Assembly (NCBI RefSeq): GCF_950295315.1
Contig: NC_080180.1
Span: forward strand, 66,255,081 to 66,319,080
Source of the DNA: Erinaceus europaeus
Lineage: Eukaryota; Chordata; Mammalia; Eulipotyphla; Erinaceidae
DNA: 64,000 nt
Direction: 5' to 3'
Part shown: positions 9,952 to 21,479 of the stretch, one piece after another
How the letters are laid out: every line of letters begins with the position of its first letter
How positions within the stretch are numbered: the stretch's first letter is position 1
Made by a program: the position numbers and the translations under genes
Notes under the pieces: model-generated
Told to the model about the DNA's origin: nothing
What the model saw: the letters and a program-made list of their open reading frames with translations, nothing else
The model's database searches: none

Positions 9952-10368
9952 TGTTGTTTTCGCCGGGCTGGCTTCACGGGCAGGTAACAGACGACCCGGG
10001 ACTCATGGCTGGGTTGTGTGCAGTATCTCTTTATTCATGCAGGACGCAGCGCAATCTATACCAAGCTAAGCTAAACTCAAACTACAAACAATCTTGTCCT
10101 TATAAATATACTAGCCCAGTAGGGTGGGAACAGGATGCGAAGCAGAGAGGGTGGAGAGAAAAGTGACTGGTGAAAATCGGGGTGTGACAAGGAGAGGGTG
10201 GAGCAGGCGAGAATCCTACCACTGAACCACCAATGCCCTGGAGGGAGGGTGGAACTTGTTAACAGCGGTTATGTAAATAGAATGAAGTGGTTATGTAAAT
10301 AGAATAGTGTTAAGCAGGGGGGAATTAAACCAAATGAAACAGAAGGGGTTTTTAGAAGCAGACCAACA
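9952..10368 (-). mobile_element. ERV 5' LTR
   Basis: A 417 bp LTR of the same family as 6629-6979 and 54051-54396, starting TGTTG and ending CCAACA on the plus strand. On the minus strand a TATA box (tatatttataagg, near 10099-10111) precedes AATAAA (10030-10035 reversed) and U5, followed by the primer-binding site. A U3 segment, 'ggttatgtaaatagaat', occurs twice in tandem (10263-10279, 10286-10302). It is longer than its relatives, partly because of this and extra U3 sequence. Confidence 0.86.
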
Positions 10369-10433
10369 GGTCCCTGCGTTCATTTGCCAGTGGTGCCGAT
10401 GTCCAGGGTCGAGATCTCAATAAAAGAAAATGT

Positions 10434-10581
10434 GGACAGGGAGACAGCATAGTGTTTCTGCAAAACATTTTCATGCCTGAGGCTCTGAGGCCCCAGTTTC
10501 AATCCCCAGCATCACTGTTACCCAGAGAAAGCAGGATCAGGTCGGTCTGTCTCTCCCTCCCTTTCTCCTCTCTCCCATTCC

Positions 10582-10622
<41 letters not shown>

Positions 10623-10703
10623 ATTTCTATCTCCCTCCCTCTCTCTTCTCTCCTATTCTCTCTCTCTCTTTCTCTATCTCCCTCTCAAAAATAAATAAAA
10701 TAA
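10434..10703 (+). mobile_element. Type C SINE with (CTAT)n
   Basis: The body 'catgcctgaggctctgagg' (10472-10490) and 'caatccccagcatcac' are clear. The tail includes a (CTAT)n run at 10582-10622 and CT tracts. Confidence 0.88.
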
Positions 10704-11935
10704 TGTAAAGTCTATAATCAATTTCAAGATATCCACAATTGCTTCCCAAAGACCCTCCTTGCTCTCTCAGAAGATGCCCTAATATTGCCTGTGAGGAATC
10801 ATGACATTGCCACAGGATGCCTGCACTCCACACTCACAGTTTTACTATGTTCTATTCTGCACTTCACAGGAAATATATAAGGAATATATGATTTAGGAAC
10901 TACTTTCATTTCTGTCTCCTCAGCAGTATTTTAAATAACGTATGGCTGGGGTTCTATTTGTTCCGAGAGTGAAATCGACTGTCCAGTACTGCTGTTCTGT
11001 CACTCTGTGTTTCAACACTTTCTGTCTTAATGTCACACAGAAACCCCAGTCTGTGAAACTTGTGGGCGGGCCTGCCCACTCAGCAGTATTCTCTGGACGC
11101 CTTTGCTCTGTGCTTTTGTGGGGAGACTTTGCAAGTTCCAGGACCTAGAGGAGATTTCAAAACTGAACTCGGGCCGCGGTTGGCGGCAGTTGGCGCTCTG
11201 CTCAGAGCACCTGGAGGACCCTAGCATCTCGGGCAAGGAAGGTCTTGGGGAGAGAGATGCACAGGGAAGTGAGGAGTGGGTCACGGAGCAAGACGTGGCA
11301 GCTCTTGGGAGGGAGAGGAAGGTCAGGACTCTTCTAGATTCTAAAGCCCAATCAAATGTAAATTGGGCCGGTGAAGAAGTGACAAGTCCAAACGGGGAGA
11401 GAGCATAGAAGACATCAAGGGGCAGATGTCTGCAGGGAGTCGGGAGGAAAGGTTGTAGGCAATAGCTTTATTTATGTGACAAACGAAGGAGCAGAGATGT
11501 GAACATCAGGGTGCCCAGAGGTGATGTTGGGAGCTCTGGGGCAGTGAGGGCCATGCTCTGGGTTAGCCGGGAAAAAAGCTGAAGGTGTCCATGAGTATAA
11601 AGCAGGTTCAGTGACAGACAGAGACTCACCCATGGGAATGGCCGCATAGAGGCAAAGCCCAGAGTGCTTCTGTCTTTGCGCACTTCACATTCCATGGATG
11701 CCTCCCGGGCTTCAGTGCTAATGAACTTGTGGCTACAGTGTTCTAATACTTTTTTAAAAAAAAACTTATTTGAAAAAAAAAACCATTGAAACATTGGGGA
11801 TGAGAGGTCTCTTGTAGACACTTATTAAGGGGAGAGGAGAAACTACCCAGGTGTTAACCACTGAACGATGACTCATTAACCCCGGCCCCAAACCAAGAAG
11901 AAAGGAAACAAAATGAAACAAAACAAAACCTTCTC
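10704..11935. other. No feature seen; GC-richer core
   Basis: The 11040-11450 part is GC-richer with several CpGs, but I see no exon, splice structure or repeat. A poly(A/T) pair at 11752-11780 may be a decayed repeat tail. Confidence 0.4.
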
Positions 11936-11939
11936 CAGG

Positions 11940-11994
11940 GCTAGCAAGATAGTTTCATCCTGCCCTCACCATGCTAGCCGAATTTTAATGCTGT

Positions 11995-12065
<71 letters not shown>

Positions 12066-12225
12066 TCTCCCTCTCTCCCTCTCCCTCTCCCTCTCCCTCT
12101 CTCTCTCCCTCTCCCTCTCCCTCTCCCTCTCCCTCTCTCCCTCTCCCTCTCCCTCTCCTTCTCCCTCTCTCTCCCTCTCTCTCTCTCCTTCTGTCTCTCT
12201 CTCTCTCAGAAAGTGGATCAAAAAA
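11940..12225 (+). mobile_element. Type C SINE with long CT tract
   Basis: The head 'gggctagcaagatagtttc' (11938-11956) leads to a CT/CCT tract at 11996-12207 and then 'cagaaagtggatcaaaa'. The reading frames over the tract are low-complexity. Confidence 0.75.
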
Positions 12226-12290
12226 TATATATTACTGAACAACTAAATTTAAGTAATCTTTCATTCTACATTCTTGACTTTATGACTTCT

Positions 12291-12486
12291 TTTTAAAATT
12301 TTTTATTATATTTATTGGATAGAGACAGCCAGAAATCGAGAGATAGGGAGAGAGACAGAGAGACACCTGCAGCCCTGCTTCACCACTTGCAAAGCTTTCC
12401 TCCTGCAGGTGGGGACCAGGCGCTCGAACCCAGGTCCCTGAGAACTGTAACCTGTACGCTCAACGAGGTGCACCACCACCCGGCCC
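12291..12486 (-). mobile_element. Type B SINE
   Basis: The reversed B box 'gctcgaacccaggtc' (12422-12436) and head 'caccaccacccggcccc' are well preserved. A near-match duplication flanks it (tgacttctt about 12282, tgacatctt about 12488). Confidence 0.9.
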
Positions 12487-12810
12487 CTTGACATCTTAAC
12501 AGGTGACTTCTCTTGCATGTTTATAAGCATAAAACGATATTTCATCACATGTAGTTTACTATTCACTACAGTTAGTGGCCATTTGGATCTCCTCCCTTAT
12601 CAAAACACTCACATGCATAATTCAAGTTTGGGATGCAGGCAAGATAAATTTTTAAAAAATATATTTACTTTTATATATACAAATGTAAATGCACGTGATT
12701 TTTCCAATTTGTATTTGAAACGAAGCTGGAGGAGTCACTGAAGTGCGTGGACAAATAATGAGAGATCTCACTGAGAGATGGAGCTAAAGGATAAAAGACA
12801 GTAAGGGAGG

Positions 12811-13016
12811 AGGCCAGATGGAGGTGCATCAGATAACTGCACTCATTACCACGCACAAAGACCCAGGTTCAAGCCCCTGGTCCCCACCTGTAGGGGGAAG
12901 CTTCATGAGTGAAGCAGGGCTGCAGATGTCTCTTTGTCTCTTTCCCTCTATCTCCCCCTCCCCTCTCAATTTCTCTCTGTCTCTATCCAGTAATAAAAAT
13001 TAATAAATAAAAAGAT
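12811..13016 (+). mobile_element. Type B SINE
   Basis: A perfect 13 bp target duplication, 'acagtaagggagg' (12798-12810 and 13017-13029), defines both ends. Confidence 0.93.
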
Positions 13017-13029
13017 ACAGTAAGGGAGG

Positions 13030-14433
13030 GCACAGGGTAAGACTTGGACTAGGTGAGGTGTGTGGTACCAGAGCAGAGGCTCTGGGGAAGGAGGGAGAGA
13101 GACAGGCTGAAGGGAGACTGCAGAGCTGGTGTGTCTCCTGGATGCCAGTCAAGGGGAGATGAGAGGCTGAGCCTGTGTGCTTAGACTGGAAGCCATTAAC
13201 CCCTCAGGAAAGTAAAAGAAAAAAAAAAGAAAGTAAAATAAGACAAAGTGCATGGACAGAAGTTCTGGCTCTCAATGAGAGCTTTGACCTTTTAAAGGCC
13301 CCTTTTTGGTTTTTCAACTCTGTGTCCCTGCTCCTCCTCCTGTGGAATCATTGTCATCATCACAATAAAAACGTAGCAAGACCCTCACATAGAGGAAATA
13401 CTTCCCTCCCTGTGATGCCTTCTATTTGCCTGAAACAGTCAGGGCGGCCAAACACAGCCCCTCGCTGGCCTGAGGAACTCACACAGAGACAGTCTGGAGA
13501 GTCCTCCCCTGCTGGTCTTCACACTTATTCATTTCTCCTCTCTGCCGATGTCGCCTGCGTGTTTAATTTCAGCAGGGCGCTGACAGCAGTCACTGGGCAT
13601 TACAGAACCTTCTAGACTTTGATGGCCCCTCTGACTTAGGCTCCTCTGATCGTGTAATTGTCTGCACACCGTCAGCCAGCTGTGGAGACTCCCAGAGGAA
13701 ATGAGGACAGCTCAGTCTCAGAGACATCTGATATAATTGCCAGTAACTGTCCTGCACATCTGTGAGCAAAGTCTGAAGGTTGTTTAAGTCCTTCCTGGAA
13801 AAATTCAGCTTAGCTGTGCATGTGTTCAAACCTGCACAGACCTTGGGTTTGTTCAAGACAGATGGTGTCATTTCCCTGGGCTTTGAGCCCCCCAGCCCCT
13901 TCTCACCCACTCATCCTGCTTTGAGGCCGGGAGAGAGAATATTTTGCCTTCATGAAGTGGGTGCATGTGTGTGAGCCTGCTTTGAAAATTGAGACAGGGT
14001 TCTAATGAGGCAGTGTTCTCCATGCAATGCCACGAAGAATTTCTGGTCACTGAGGGTCACAAAACAACCACCTTTGGAAGTCACATCTGGAATGGGTTGT
14101 TTTGGGGAGCTTGGTGGTTACTGGAGTTGCAGCTGTCAAACTCCTTTCTGAGTCAAGAGGTTATCAAGTTGGTGGAACACTTAGGGTGCTCTTTCCAGAC
14201 TCAAGAATCGTGAAGGAGAACCATGAAGCAAGTGTTTGCTGCGGGAAACAGGATTTGATCCTCCTGTGTTTGTTTATGCTGTGCTGGCTGAAAGGGGTCC
14301 ACCGCGTTTGCTCATGGACCAAGAGAGGCCTAACTTCTGACTTCCTTCAAGAGATTCTCAAACCACTATGCATTTTATTCAACTACTTTGTTCTTGCAAT
14401 TCTTTATGCCACTGTGAAACTATTTCACTTTAA
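13030..14433. other. Repeat-free stretch, no gene seen
   Basis: It is 1.4 kb long with mixed composition. Frames at 13175-13615 and 14102-14473 show no recognisable domain or splice context. Confidence 0.45.
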
Positions 14434-14449
14434 TGTAGTTACTTTTATT

Positions 14450-14812
14450 CTTTTTTGTTGCCACCAGGGTTAGTAATGGGGCTCAGTGCCTGAACTACAA
14501 ACCCGCTGCTCCTAGTGGACATTTCCCCTTTTTCCTTCTTCTCCTTCCTTCCTTCCTTCCTTCCTTCCTTCCTTCCTTCCTTTCCTTCTTTCTTTCTTTC
14601 TTTCCTTCCCTCTTTCAACTTTTGTTTGACAGGACAGAGAGAAATTGAGAGGGGAGGGGAGCTAAAGAGGGGCAGAGTAAGATGGACACCTGCAGGCCGG
14701 CTTCACCGCTCATGAAGCATTCTCCCTGCAAGTGGAGAGTGGGGGCTCAAACCATGATCCTTGCAATATGGTGATGTGTGCACTTAGCCGGGTTTGACCC
14801 TGCCCAGGCCCC
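14450..14812 (-). mobile_element. Type A SINE with (CTTC)n expansion
   Basis: The reversed 3' segment 'gttgccaccagggttagta' starts it. A CTTC/CTTT run (14544-14610) replaces the A-rich part, and the head ends near 'cccaggcccc'. An approximate 16 bp duplication starts with 'tgtag' at 14434 and 14813. Confidence 0.85.
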
Positions 14813-15007
14813 TGTAGTCATTATTATTATTTTTGAATGGCTTAATGCCTCAACAATTCTCTTTCTCTGTGGCCTGGAGGATCGCATGGCAGACGAGGTT
14901 CCAAATTCACCAACTTTAGTCTCTGAGTTCCATCTCCAGTGTCACAGCAATTCATAAACAAAGGCAGTGCTTTGCTTCTGTCTCTGTGGTCAGTAAATAC
15001 ATCTTTT

Positions 15008-15231
15008 ATTTTTTCCTACTTTCATTTTATATATTTATTTTGGGTAGAAACAGAAGGACACTGAGAGGGAGGGGGAGATGGAGAGTGAGAGAGACAGAGA
15101 CACTACAGTCTTGCATCACCGCTTGTGGCGCTTTTCGGCTCCAGGTGGGCGCTGGGCGCGTAAGTCCAGGTGGTTGGGCACTGTGTCTTGTGAGCTCTTG
15201 CTCTGCTAGCTGTGCCACCACTTGGCCTCCG
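15008..15231 (-). mobile_element. Type B SINE, diverged
   Basis: 'gggtagaaacagaaggacac' to 'gctgtgccaccacttggcctc' matches the reversed body with many changes. A short duplication, atctttt, occurs at 15001-15007 and 15232-15238. Confidence 0.78.
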
Positions 15232-15239
15232 ATCTTTTC

Positions 15240-16200
15240 CCCCTTTATATAAATATTGTCAAGTATACGTCTGTACATCCTATGCACAGGCATCTTCGTG
15301 TTTCTATCAGCTGATCTTTTGCTTGTCACCTTGTACACTGTTCCGAGATTTGTGATGCATAGTAACCAACTTTGAGTAGGTATTAAAACATTGCAGTCTT
15401 TGATTTTATCTGTCATCAAGAAATACTTAAAATTTATACATGAAATTCTTGAAAGACCAGTTACTAGATGCAAAAATGTTACACATCATGTTTAAGTTTC
15501 ATTCTTTCAGATCTCTCAAGCACTGTTAGTCGACAATACAGTCTCTGTGAGACTCATGTTGTTTAGATTATGAGAGAGTGAGGGCTGGTGTTAATATCAC
15601 AGGCAAATAGATCTACAGTGATAGCTTCATGATTTCTTTACATGAGTAGGTAGCTACACGTTGCTGTGTGTGCTGTTATGCATAATGTCCAAGGGGCATG
15701 GACACCACGTTTACTTTTTATTCCTTAAAAAAAAGACATATATATATATATATATATACATATGCTGCAATTTGTATGGACGAGTAAAAGAGAAATATTT
15801 GGAACTGCCATAGTCATGAGCTACTCAGAGAACAATGAAACTAAATATCTTCAGATGTCCTAGAGGAGCAAGAGTCAAAGAGACAACAAGGAAAATTTAT
15901 TTTAAACCTCTTATTTTTTCTCCCCCCCCCTTTAGATGGTAATATACAGTTTAATCCTGCTACATTATGCATAGAACATGACATGCTCACCAGTCTATGT
16001 CAAAATTCTCCTAAAGTTTTTGGCATGGCTTAATTCCACACTTTTAAGAATACTAGAACTTAGTTGACATTAAAGAACTGAAAGGGTATTTAGAGTCCCT
16101 TGTCTGGGAACACACTGAAAGGCATTCCACACTGTGTCTCTCTTTCCTTAATCAACACCCACCTGAATTCTACTAAAGCAATAACTCAATAGGATAAGAA
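15240..16200. other. No feature seen
   Basis: AT-rich; contains a (TA)n run at 15739-15758 and a C run at 15922-15931. Confidence 0.45.
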
Positions 16201-16210
16201 GCCAGATTGG

Positions 16211-16582
16211 AGGGGCTCGGGCGGGGGCGCAGCGGGTTAAGCGCACGTGGCACAAAGCACAAGGACCGGCGTAAGGATCCTGGTTCGAGCCCCCGGCTCC
16301 CCATCTGCAGGGGAGTCGCTTCACAAGCAGTGAAGCAGGTCTGCAGGTGTCTGTCTTTCTCTCCCCCTCTCTGTCTTTCCCTCCTTTCTCTATTTCTCTC
16401 TGTCTTACCTAACAAAGATGACAACAATAGCAATAATAACTACAACAATAAAAAACAAGGACAGCAAAAGGGGAAAAAATAGCCCCCAGAAGCAGTGGAT
16501 TTGTAGTGCAGGTATGGAGGCCCAGCAATAACCCTGGAGGTCGAAAGAAAGAAAGAAAGAAAAAAAGAAAGAAAGAAAGAAA
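16211..16582 (+). mobile_element. Type A SINE, full length
   Basis: The tRNA-like head is well kept (A box near 16228, B box 'ggttcgagccc' at 16281-16291), as is the long 3' segment. An AAAG run ends it. The duplication 'ccagattg' (16202-16209, 16583-16590) flanks it. Confidence 0.93.
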
Positions 16583-16594
16583 CCAGATTGAGGG

Positions 16595-16705
16595 AAATTA
16601 TAATTCTCTCCTCTCTACCTCCCCTTTCCCTCTTGATTTCTGGCTGTCCCTATCAAGTAAATAAAGATAATAAATAAAAAGTATTAAAAAATAATAATAA
16701 AATCT
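16595..16705 (+). mobile_element. Type B SINE 3' end, 5' truncated
   Basis: Only 'ctcttgatttctggctgtccc' region and the 'aagtaaataaagataataaa' tail remain. Confidence 0.7.
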
Positions 16706-16835
16706 CCCCATTTGAGAATCGTAATTGGATTAAAACTCCCAAGTGCTTCAGATACTCTTTTCAGACTTGTTAAAGTATGTCTATTATTTGTAATACATAA
16801 TCTTTAAATCCCATAGTTAAGTTAAAATGTGACAT

Positions 16836-16903
16836 GGGTCCAGGAGGCAGTTTAGAGTGTTAGAGCCTAGGCTCCATCCAGGTGTGTCAACAGTCTCCTT
16901 GAA
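16836..16903 (+). mobile_element. Type C SINE fragment
   Basis: 'gggtccaggaggcagtttag' with 'gcctaggctccatcc' resembles the type C head. It is short and diverged. Confidence 0.45.
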
Positions 16904-16917
16904 CAATCAGGGTTTCC

Positions 16918-17143
16918 AGGGGCTGGGTGGTGGCGCACCTGGTCGAGCACACGTTACAATGCACAAGGACCCGGGTTCGAAGCCCTGGTCCTGACCTGTA
17001 GGGGGGAAGCTTTACAAGTGGTGAAGCAGGGCTGCAGGAATCTGTCTCTCTCCCTCTCTACCTCCTCCTTGCCTCTCGATTTCTGAATGCCTCTATGCAC
17101 TAAATAAATAGATAATCTTTAAAAATAAAAAAAGAGAAAAGAA
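16918..17143 (+). mobile_element. Type B SINE
   Basis: 'ggtggcgcacctggtcgagc' and a perfect B box (ggttcgaagcc) are present. The flanks share 'tcagggtttcc'-type sequence (16908-16917 and 17147-17156, one base different in length). Confidence 0.9.
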
Positions 17144-17156
17144 CACTCAGGTTTCC

Positions 17157-17960
17157 TACACTTACTCCACCAGTGTTCCCCTCTGTATAGCCAAGGAATT
17201 GCAGAGGCAAGAAAGTGGGAAACCCTGCATGCAGCCCTAAGGGCACCGCACAGTCCTGTCGGATGCTGAGGCGTGGAGTCTCCCACCGCTGCCCCTCAGT
17301 GTCCGGCCTTCTGCCGCTCTCCTCCCAGTCCTGGTGCTGACCCTGGGTGTCCTCAGATCATCTGACTCTCTCTCTGATTCACTCACATGAGTCCCTTCAT
17401 TCTCATTTCAGCTTCTGGAGGCTTCTAAATATTTCCCAGCACCTGTCAATATAGTCAAATGCACCTTCTACCCCAGAAATATCAAAAAGCTCCCCAAATA
17501 TTTTTGGCTGATCATTACTGAACCTAAGACACCTTTACTTACATCACAAAAGCAAGGGTAAACAATAGACCACAATAGGCATGCATTAAATGCAGAAACA
17601 AAAAAAACCCATATCCCCATTATTTAATATCAATACTGATATTAAATATCTATACATGTGTTTTGTTAATAATAAACATGAATCTCAATAAATGTGTTTT
17701 AGATATTGTGGGACTATGTTTTGTTATAATAAAATGAGTAAACAAATAAATCCTGTGTATAAAGCCCAATATGAGTATAGCATGAATAAACAGGCCCAGA
17801 GGAGATGTGCTACTTTTGATGCCAAAATATCACTTAAGAATTGTGCGTTCTTTTTCAAAGTTGATGTTGGATATGACATCCCGTTTAACCCGCTATGACA
17901 TTGCTCACATAACCCAAGCCATCAATTATGTAGGCCCTCTTCTTTTAATTAAAATGTGTC
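17157..17960. other. No feature seen
   Basis: GC-richer to about 17350, then AT-rich. No recognisable element. Confidence 0.45.
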
Positions 17961-17975
17961 AAAAACTCAACATGG

Positions 17976-18185
17976 AGGGGGAAGGTGTTGGCGCACCTGG
18001 TTGAGGGCACAAGTTACAATGTGAAAGGACCCAGGTTCAAGTCCCTGGTCCCCACCTGCAGGGGGAAAGCTTCACGAGTGGTGAAGCAGGGCTGCAGGTG
18101 TCTCTCTGCCTCTCTTCCTCTCTATCCCTCTCTCCCCTCTTGATTTCTGGCTGTCCCTATCCAATAAATAAATAAAGATTTTTTT
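17976..18185 (+). mobile_element. Type B SINE
   Basis: A perfect 15 bp duplication, 'aaaaactcaacatgg' (17961-17975 and 18186-18200), gives exact ends. The tail is 'ccaataaataaataaagat'. Confidence 0.95.
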
Positions 18186-18200
18186 AAAAACTCAACATGG

Positions 18201-18817
18201 ACCCAGTAGTGGCACCAAGCTACAATGCTCAGGTTGTCTGGGGCAGGTCAGTCTTACTGATGGCAGCAGACTTGCCTACAGCCGACTGGATGTGACCGTC
18301 TAGACTTCAGAAGGTGACCGGCAGGAGAGTCCGCTGCTGCGGCCATGCTTCCCTGGTACACAGTCACTAACTTTGAAATCCATCACACTTTGTGCTTGGA
18401 GAATACCACTCACCTGTCTGGGAAAACTCAGAAAACAGATTCAATTGATATAGAATATTTCAGTGTAAAATCCCTAAAACTTACTTTATACTGGCATTGG
18501 CAAACTATTTGTGTTCCTAACAATAACAGGAATATTTCTAGTGCCAAGATCCACCTTCTTCACCCACCCGAGAGATTGCCTGTGGCAGTTACGCTGCTCT
18601 TGGTGGAAATAACCGTGCAAGAACTCATCCTAGCAATCAGATGCAGTGTCTTCCCTTGCAGTGACTATGAACAGAGGACGACTTATTTTATTCTTCCCTA
18701 GCCTTTTTGTTTTGTTTCAATCATCTCATCACAATACAATGTGCACATACTTTGCTTACAAAATTAAAAGTTGTTCCGCTTGCTATATCTCCATTTCAAA
18801 GTCTATCTCACAGTTAA
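18201..18817. other. No feature seen
   Basis: An open frame at 18345-18701 (118 aa) has no recognisable domain and no start context worth noting. Confidence 0.42.
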
Positions 18818-18843
18818 CTATATATATAATTATATATAATTAG

Positions 18844-18901
<58 letters not shown>
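18818..18901. repeat. (TA)n microsatellite
   Basis: About 84 bp of TA with 'taattatatataattagt' interruptions at the left; the pure part is 18846-18901. Confidence 0.95.
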
Positions 18902-18903
<2 letters not shown>

Positions 18904-18964
18904 CCATTACACTGAGACTTTGAAGCAAATAACATATTTAGGTCTCTTAAAAATGTCACGACTT

Positions 18965-19168
18965 GGACTGGGGAGACAGCATAATGGTTCTACAAAAAGA
19001 CTTCCATGTCTGAGGCACTGAGGTGGCAGGTGCGGTCTCCACCACCACCATAATAAGCCAGAGCTGAGCAGGGCTCTGGTCTTTCCCTGTGTCTATCTGT
19101 CTGTCTTTCTCTCTCTCCCTCTCTTTCTTTCTCTCTAGTTAAAATAAATAATATATTTCTATATTTTT
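18965..19168 (+). mobile_element. Type C SINE
   Basis: 'ggggagacagcataatggtt' head and 'ccagagctgagcagggctctgg' region. The flanking duplication is atgtcacgactt / atgtcatgactt (18953-18964, 19169-19180). Confidence 0.92.
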
Positions 19169-19180
19169 ATGTCATGACTT

Positions 19181-20165
19181 CATCTTGGGATGCACAAGTG
19201 TAATGATTTTTTAAATTATGCTAAACTTGGCAAAATAACAGCATAGTGACCTGGCGACCTGGCAAAACCAGCCTGAGAAGAATAGATCCCTCTACTGTGC
19301 ATCCTATCCAGAAACCCCTCTAGCAGATCCATTAACTGGCGTGAAGCCTCCAGAGTCCAGGGAAAGTTCACATGTTGAGATTCAGCCTCAGGTGAGGAGG
19401 TGGGGGGGTGCTAGCCTGGCAGGTGAGGACAGGTGAGGACAGGTGAGCCCACCGTCACCGCCAGACTCTGGCTGGGTGACAAGTCTGTAGAACCCAGGAC
19501 AACCAGAGTCTTTTGCTGAGTCCATGAATTTCGTGCTACAGAATATGGAGAAATAGGGGGATCAGAACATTCATTTCTCTTATTTAATGCATCTGTTCCA
19601 AACTCAACATTTTGCTCTGATTTAGTCTTTTATTTGGCCATGGAAATACCCCCCCCCATGTTCCCTTAATGCTCCTTCCCTGGGGCAGAAATAAGTCACC
19701 TGTTTATTGTCCTTTCTGATTGTTCCCTACACAGCCTGATGACTGTTTGAACTCTAATTGTATTAACATGAAAAGAGAGTCTCGTTGCCATGGCTACCAG
19801 GAGAAGCGCCTGGGCAGTGTAATCTTATTCCTGGTACTTAATGCACTTAGTTATTCTTAAGATCTAAAACCCTGTTGCTGACTCAACTCAGTCTTACAAT
19901 GACAGAGGAACGAGCAAATACTCAGTGAAGTGTGATGGCCCTCTATACATTCTATTGGGGAGGAGTGAGGATGGAAATAGGAGTCAGACACAAACATATA
20001 TAAATATTAGATGTTTGTATGTTTATCATGACTTAGTACACCCACTACGAAGATCCAACACTGATATTCAGATCAGTCTCCTGTTGGCTATTTTGTTAAA
20101 CCTTTCCTGACAAAATTCAATTTCCTTAAGAGTCTCAAATTTACTTACCTTGACTAAAATTATTA
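19181..20165. other. No feature seen
   Basis: Single-copy-looking sequence. An 'aggacaggtgaggacaggtg' tandem pair sits at 19425-19446. Confidence 0.45.
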
Positions 20166-20171
20166 ATATTA

Positions 20172-20428
20172 ATTTTTTGCCACCAGGTAGTTGTAATTGT
20201 GGCTCAGTGCTGGCATGAGTTTAATATTTCCAGTGATCATTTCTTTTTATTTCTGGATGGTAGAGGGTGACAGACAGACAGAGACAGAGTGAAAGAGACA
20301 CCTGCAGCCTGCAGCACTCCTCCACTACCCATGAGCCCTCCCCCAGCAGGTGGGGACAAGGGTCTGAAATTCAGGCCCTGCAGACGGTAAGGTGAGCACT
20401 CTACCAGGTTAACCACCACACAACCCCA
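20172..20428 (-). mobile_element. Type A/B-like SINE, diverged
   Basis: The reversed 3' segment 'ttgccaccaggtagttgtaa' begins it, and 'caggttaaccaccacacaacccc' region ends it. Confidence 0.75.
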
Positions 20429-20448
20429 ATTTAAAAATAATTAATCAA

Positions 20449-20670
20449 GGGGCCAGGTGGTGGTGCACCTGGTTAAGTGCTCACATTATACTGCACAAGG
20501 ACCTGAGTTCAATCCCATGGTCCCCACCTGTAGGGGGAAACCTTCATGGGTGGTGAAGCAGGTCTGCAGGTGTCTCTCTGTCTCTTTCAGTCTCTCTCTC
20601 TTCCTCCTCTCTCAGTTTCTCTCTGTTTCTATCCAATAATAATGAATAAAATAAGGAAAAGATTTAAAAC
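20449..20670 (+). mobile_element. Type B SINE
   Basis: Starts 'ggggccaggtggtggtgcac', B-box-like 'gagttcaatccc', tail 'atccaataataatgaataaa'. Confidence 0.9.
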
Positions 20671-20674
20671 AAAA

Positions 20675-21168
20675 AAGCATTAAAATATTCAATTGTGTCT
20701 ATTTTGCTTATACCCTTTCATATCGTATTTATATAAACCTATTCCTTAAAGAAATATCAGATACACTCTTTTATATGTGTCCCTCCCCCAAAAGTGTTCT
20801 ATTCAAACAGCCCTTCATGGCTGCAGGCAGACCGTAAAGAGGATGTGTCTTCCTGAAGGAGTCATCGCCCAAGGTGAGGGCATCTAAGTGTCTTTATGCA
20901 CACACTTCGTCGATTGCTTTAACTGGTTTTGTATTCCACAGTGGTAAGTAGGCTCTAAAGGTCCAATGTATTTCCCCCAAAGTATCAACAATTTCTTATA
21001 ATTCTCAGTATTTCCCTTCCTATCACATTTACTCGCCGTGGCAATGAACTGCCACCTTGTTCTGGACGCAGGAAGAGATAGAGCTGCCTTCCCCATTGTC
21101 AGTTAGCAGAAATACTCATGCCTAAACAGTATGACAGAAAAAACAACCATCTATAGAAATACTACAAC
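20675..21168. other. No feature seen
   Basis: No recognisable repeat or coding signal. Confidence 0.45.
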
Positions 21169-21169
21169 T

Positions 21170-21478
21170 GGGGGCCGGCGGTAATGCAGTGGGCTAAGCG
21201 CACATGGCTCAAAGTACAAAGCCCAGGTCCCCACCTGCAGGGGGGTGGGAAGGGTCGCTTCATAGGCAGTGAAGCAGGTCTGCAGGTGTCTGTCTTTCTC
21301 TCCCCCTTTCTTTCTCCCCCTCCTCTCTTGATTTCTCTCTGTCCTATCCAACAATAACAACCAGGGCAACAAAATGGGAAAAAAAAATACTTCCAGGAGC
21401 AGTGGATTGGTAGTGCAGGCACTTAGCCCCAGTGATAAGCCTGGAGGAAAAAAAAAAAGAAGAAGAAAGAAAGAAAGA
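21170..21478 (+). mobile_element. Type A SINE
   Basis: The head 'gggggccggcggtaatgcag' lacks the usual 'ggaccggcgtaaggatcc' stretch (internal deletion near 21222). The 3' segment 'cttccaggagcagtggattg' and an A/AAG tail are present. Confidence 0.88.
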
Positions 21479-21479
21479 A

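Noticed and set aside
13175..13615. 146-codon plus frame
   Set aside because: No recognisable domain, start context or splice structure; likely chance.
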